A stretch of DNA of 64,000 nucleotides from Fibrobacter sp. (GTDB lineage: Bacteria > Fibrobacterota > Fibrobacteria > Fibrobacterales > Fibrobacteraceae): positions 124,001-188,000 of the forward strand of contig JAFPWY010000009.1 of the NCBI GenBank assembly GCA_017412605.1, read 5' to 3'. A model generated the notes under the pieces. That model was not told the origin of the DNA and ran no database searches. It saw only the letters and a list, made by a program, of their open reading frames with translations. A program made the position numbers and the translations under genes. Of this stretch, positions 63,694 through 64,000 are shown piece after piece (the first letter of the stretch is position 1; each line of letters starts with the position of its first letter).

Positions 63694-64000
63694 ATGAAAA
63701 TCGAAAAAAAGAAAGTCAAGGACAGCACAATCGTTTCGTTCGCCAAAAAGAGCGCCATCGCCACCGTTCTCGGTATGGCGGCAGCATTCTCGCTAAGCGC
63801 CTGCGACGACAGCGCATCGGCATCCGACGACAACTCGAACCAGACAACCGGCCCGGAATCCAGCGACGCCACAGTTCCCACCAGCAGCATCGACGAGGCA
63901 ACACCATCAAGCAGTGAAAGCGCCTCCGATGCAACGAGCCAAGAACAAACGCAAGCCAGTTCGAGCCAGGAGCAAGCGTCCGAGACATCCAGCCAGCAGC
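63694..64000 (+). CDS. Ser/Ala-rich lipoprotein, copy 2 (partial at window end)
   Basis: The gene starts at ATG 63694 after GGGG and is open to the window edge; 102 codons are visible. It begins MKIEKKKVKDSTIVSFAKKS, followed by the same signal and lipobox (FSLSAC) as copy 1, then a similar Ser/Glu/Gln-rich linker. It is a tandem duplicate of the gene at 62976-63677. The stretch 63750-63869 is identical to 63032-63151 in all 120 bases, while DNA on both sides has diverged. More copies may follow beyond the edge. Confidence 0.78.
   Translation, partial: MKIEKKKVKDSTIVSFAKKSAIATVLGMAAAFSLSACDDSASASDDNSNQTTGPESSDATVPTSSIDEATPSSSESASDATSQEQTQASSSQEQASETSSQQ

Overview
The window looks like a Fibrobacter-type chromosome (phylum Fibrobacterota). 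The evidence is two lipoproteins with a FISUMP-type domain (Fibrobacter succinogenes major paralogous domain), long poly-Ser lipoprotein linkers, a bacterial V-type ATPase operon of the E-DUF2764-A-B-D-I-K type, and a large OmpA protein with thrombospondin type-3 repeats. The species assignment is inference. No rRNA, tRNA or CRISPR array was seen. Many start sites are preceded by a -10 box of the form TAYATT, in the best cases 17 bp after a TTGnCn-type -35 box.

Accessory half, about 1-25.5 kb. Two giant Tc-toxin A-subunit genes lie on the minus strand: one cut by the left edge (1-6773) and one complete (10517-19549, 3010 aa). Between them are a FISUMP lipoprotein whose start codon is 1 bp from the toxin stop codon, and a GT1/UGT-like glycosyltransferase. 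Next come repeat and remnant patches: a 121-bp direct repeat and a hairpin-rich repeat, each present twice, a 3' fragment of an IS256-family transposase, and fragments of other genes. A plus-strand operon of three unrecognised genes (19811-21307) runs divergently from the complete toxin gene. A minus-strand defence cluster (21951-24952) encodes a Thoeris ThsB-like TIR protein, a caspase-like protease with an intact His/Cys dyad, a second TIR protein, a third TIR protein of MTH538/DUF1863 type, and a TIR-like protein with its own near-consensus promoter. This is the strongest candidate for an unusual system. It resembles the recently described Thoeris variant in which a TIR-made nucleotide signal activates a caspase-like protease, here with a multiplied set of TIR proteins.

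Housekeeping half, about 25.5-64 kb. The V-type ATPase operon (33405 down to 25641) has two proteolipid K genes, and only one keeps the full set of predicted Na+ ligand residues. After it come an RluA-family pseudouridine synthase, a DUF2914 membrane protein, nadD, an outer-membrane protein and a small membrane protein, then rsgA, a UbiA-family prenyltransferase, a FISUMP lipoprotein and a large repetitive surface protein. Further right are purF with a possibly structured leader, an epimerase, ddl, tsaB, rimI, a DUF218 protein with a Lys/Asp/Glu tail, thiD, an MgtC/DUF4010 transporter, a membrane GGDEF protein, folA, thyA, an OmpA/TSP3 porin, radC, ilvB-ilvN and a tandem pair of Ser-rich lipoproteins. 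Several gaps between genes are filled by degenerate repeats with a 7-bp period.

How the parts relate. The accessory half combines an attack or host-interaction module (Tc toxins) with an abortive-infection-type defence module, surrounded by repeat and transposon remnants, which suggests a genomic island. The other half is a stable core with compact operons. Translations and alignments were done by eye; family names rest on motif recognition, not on searches.
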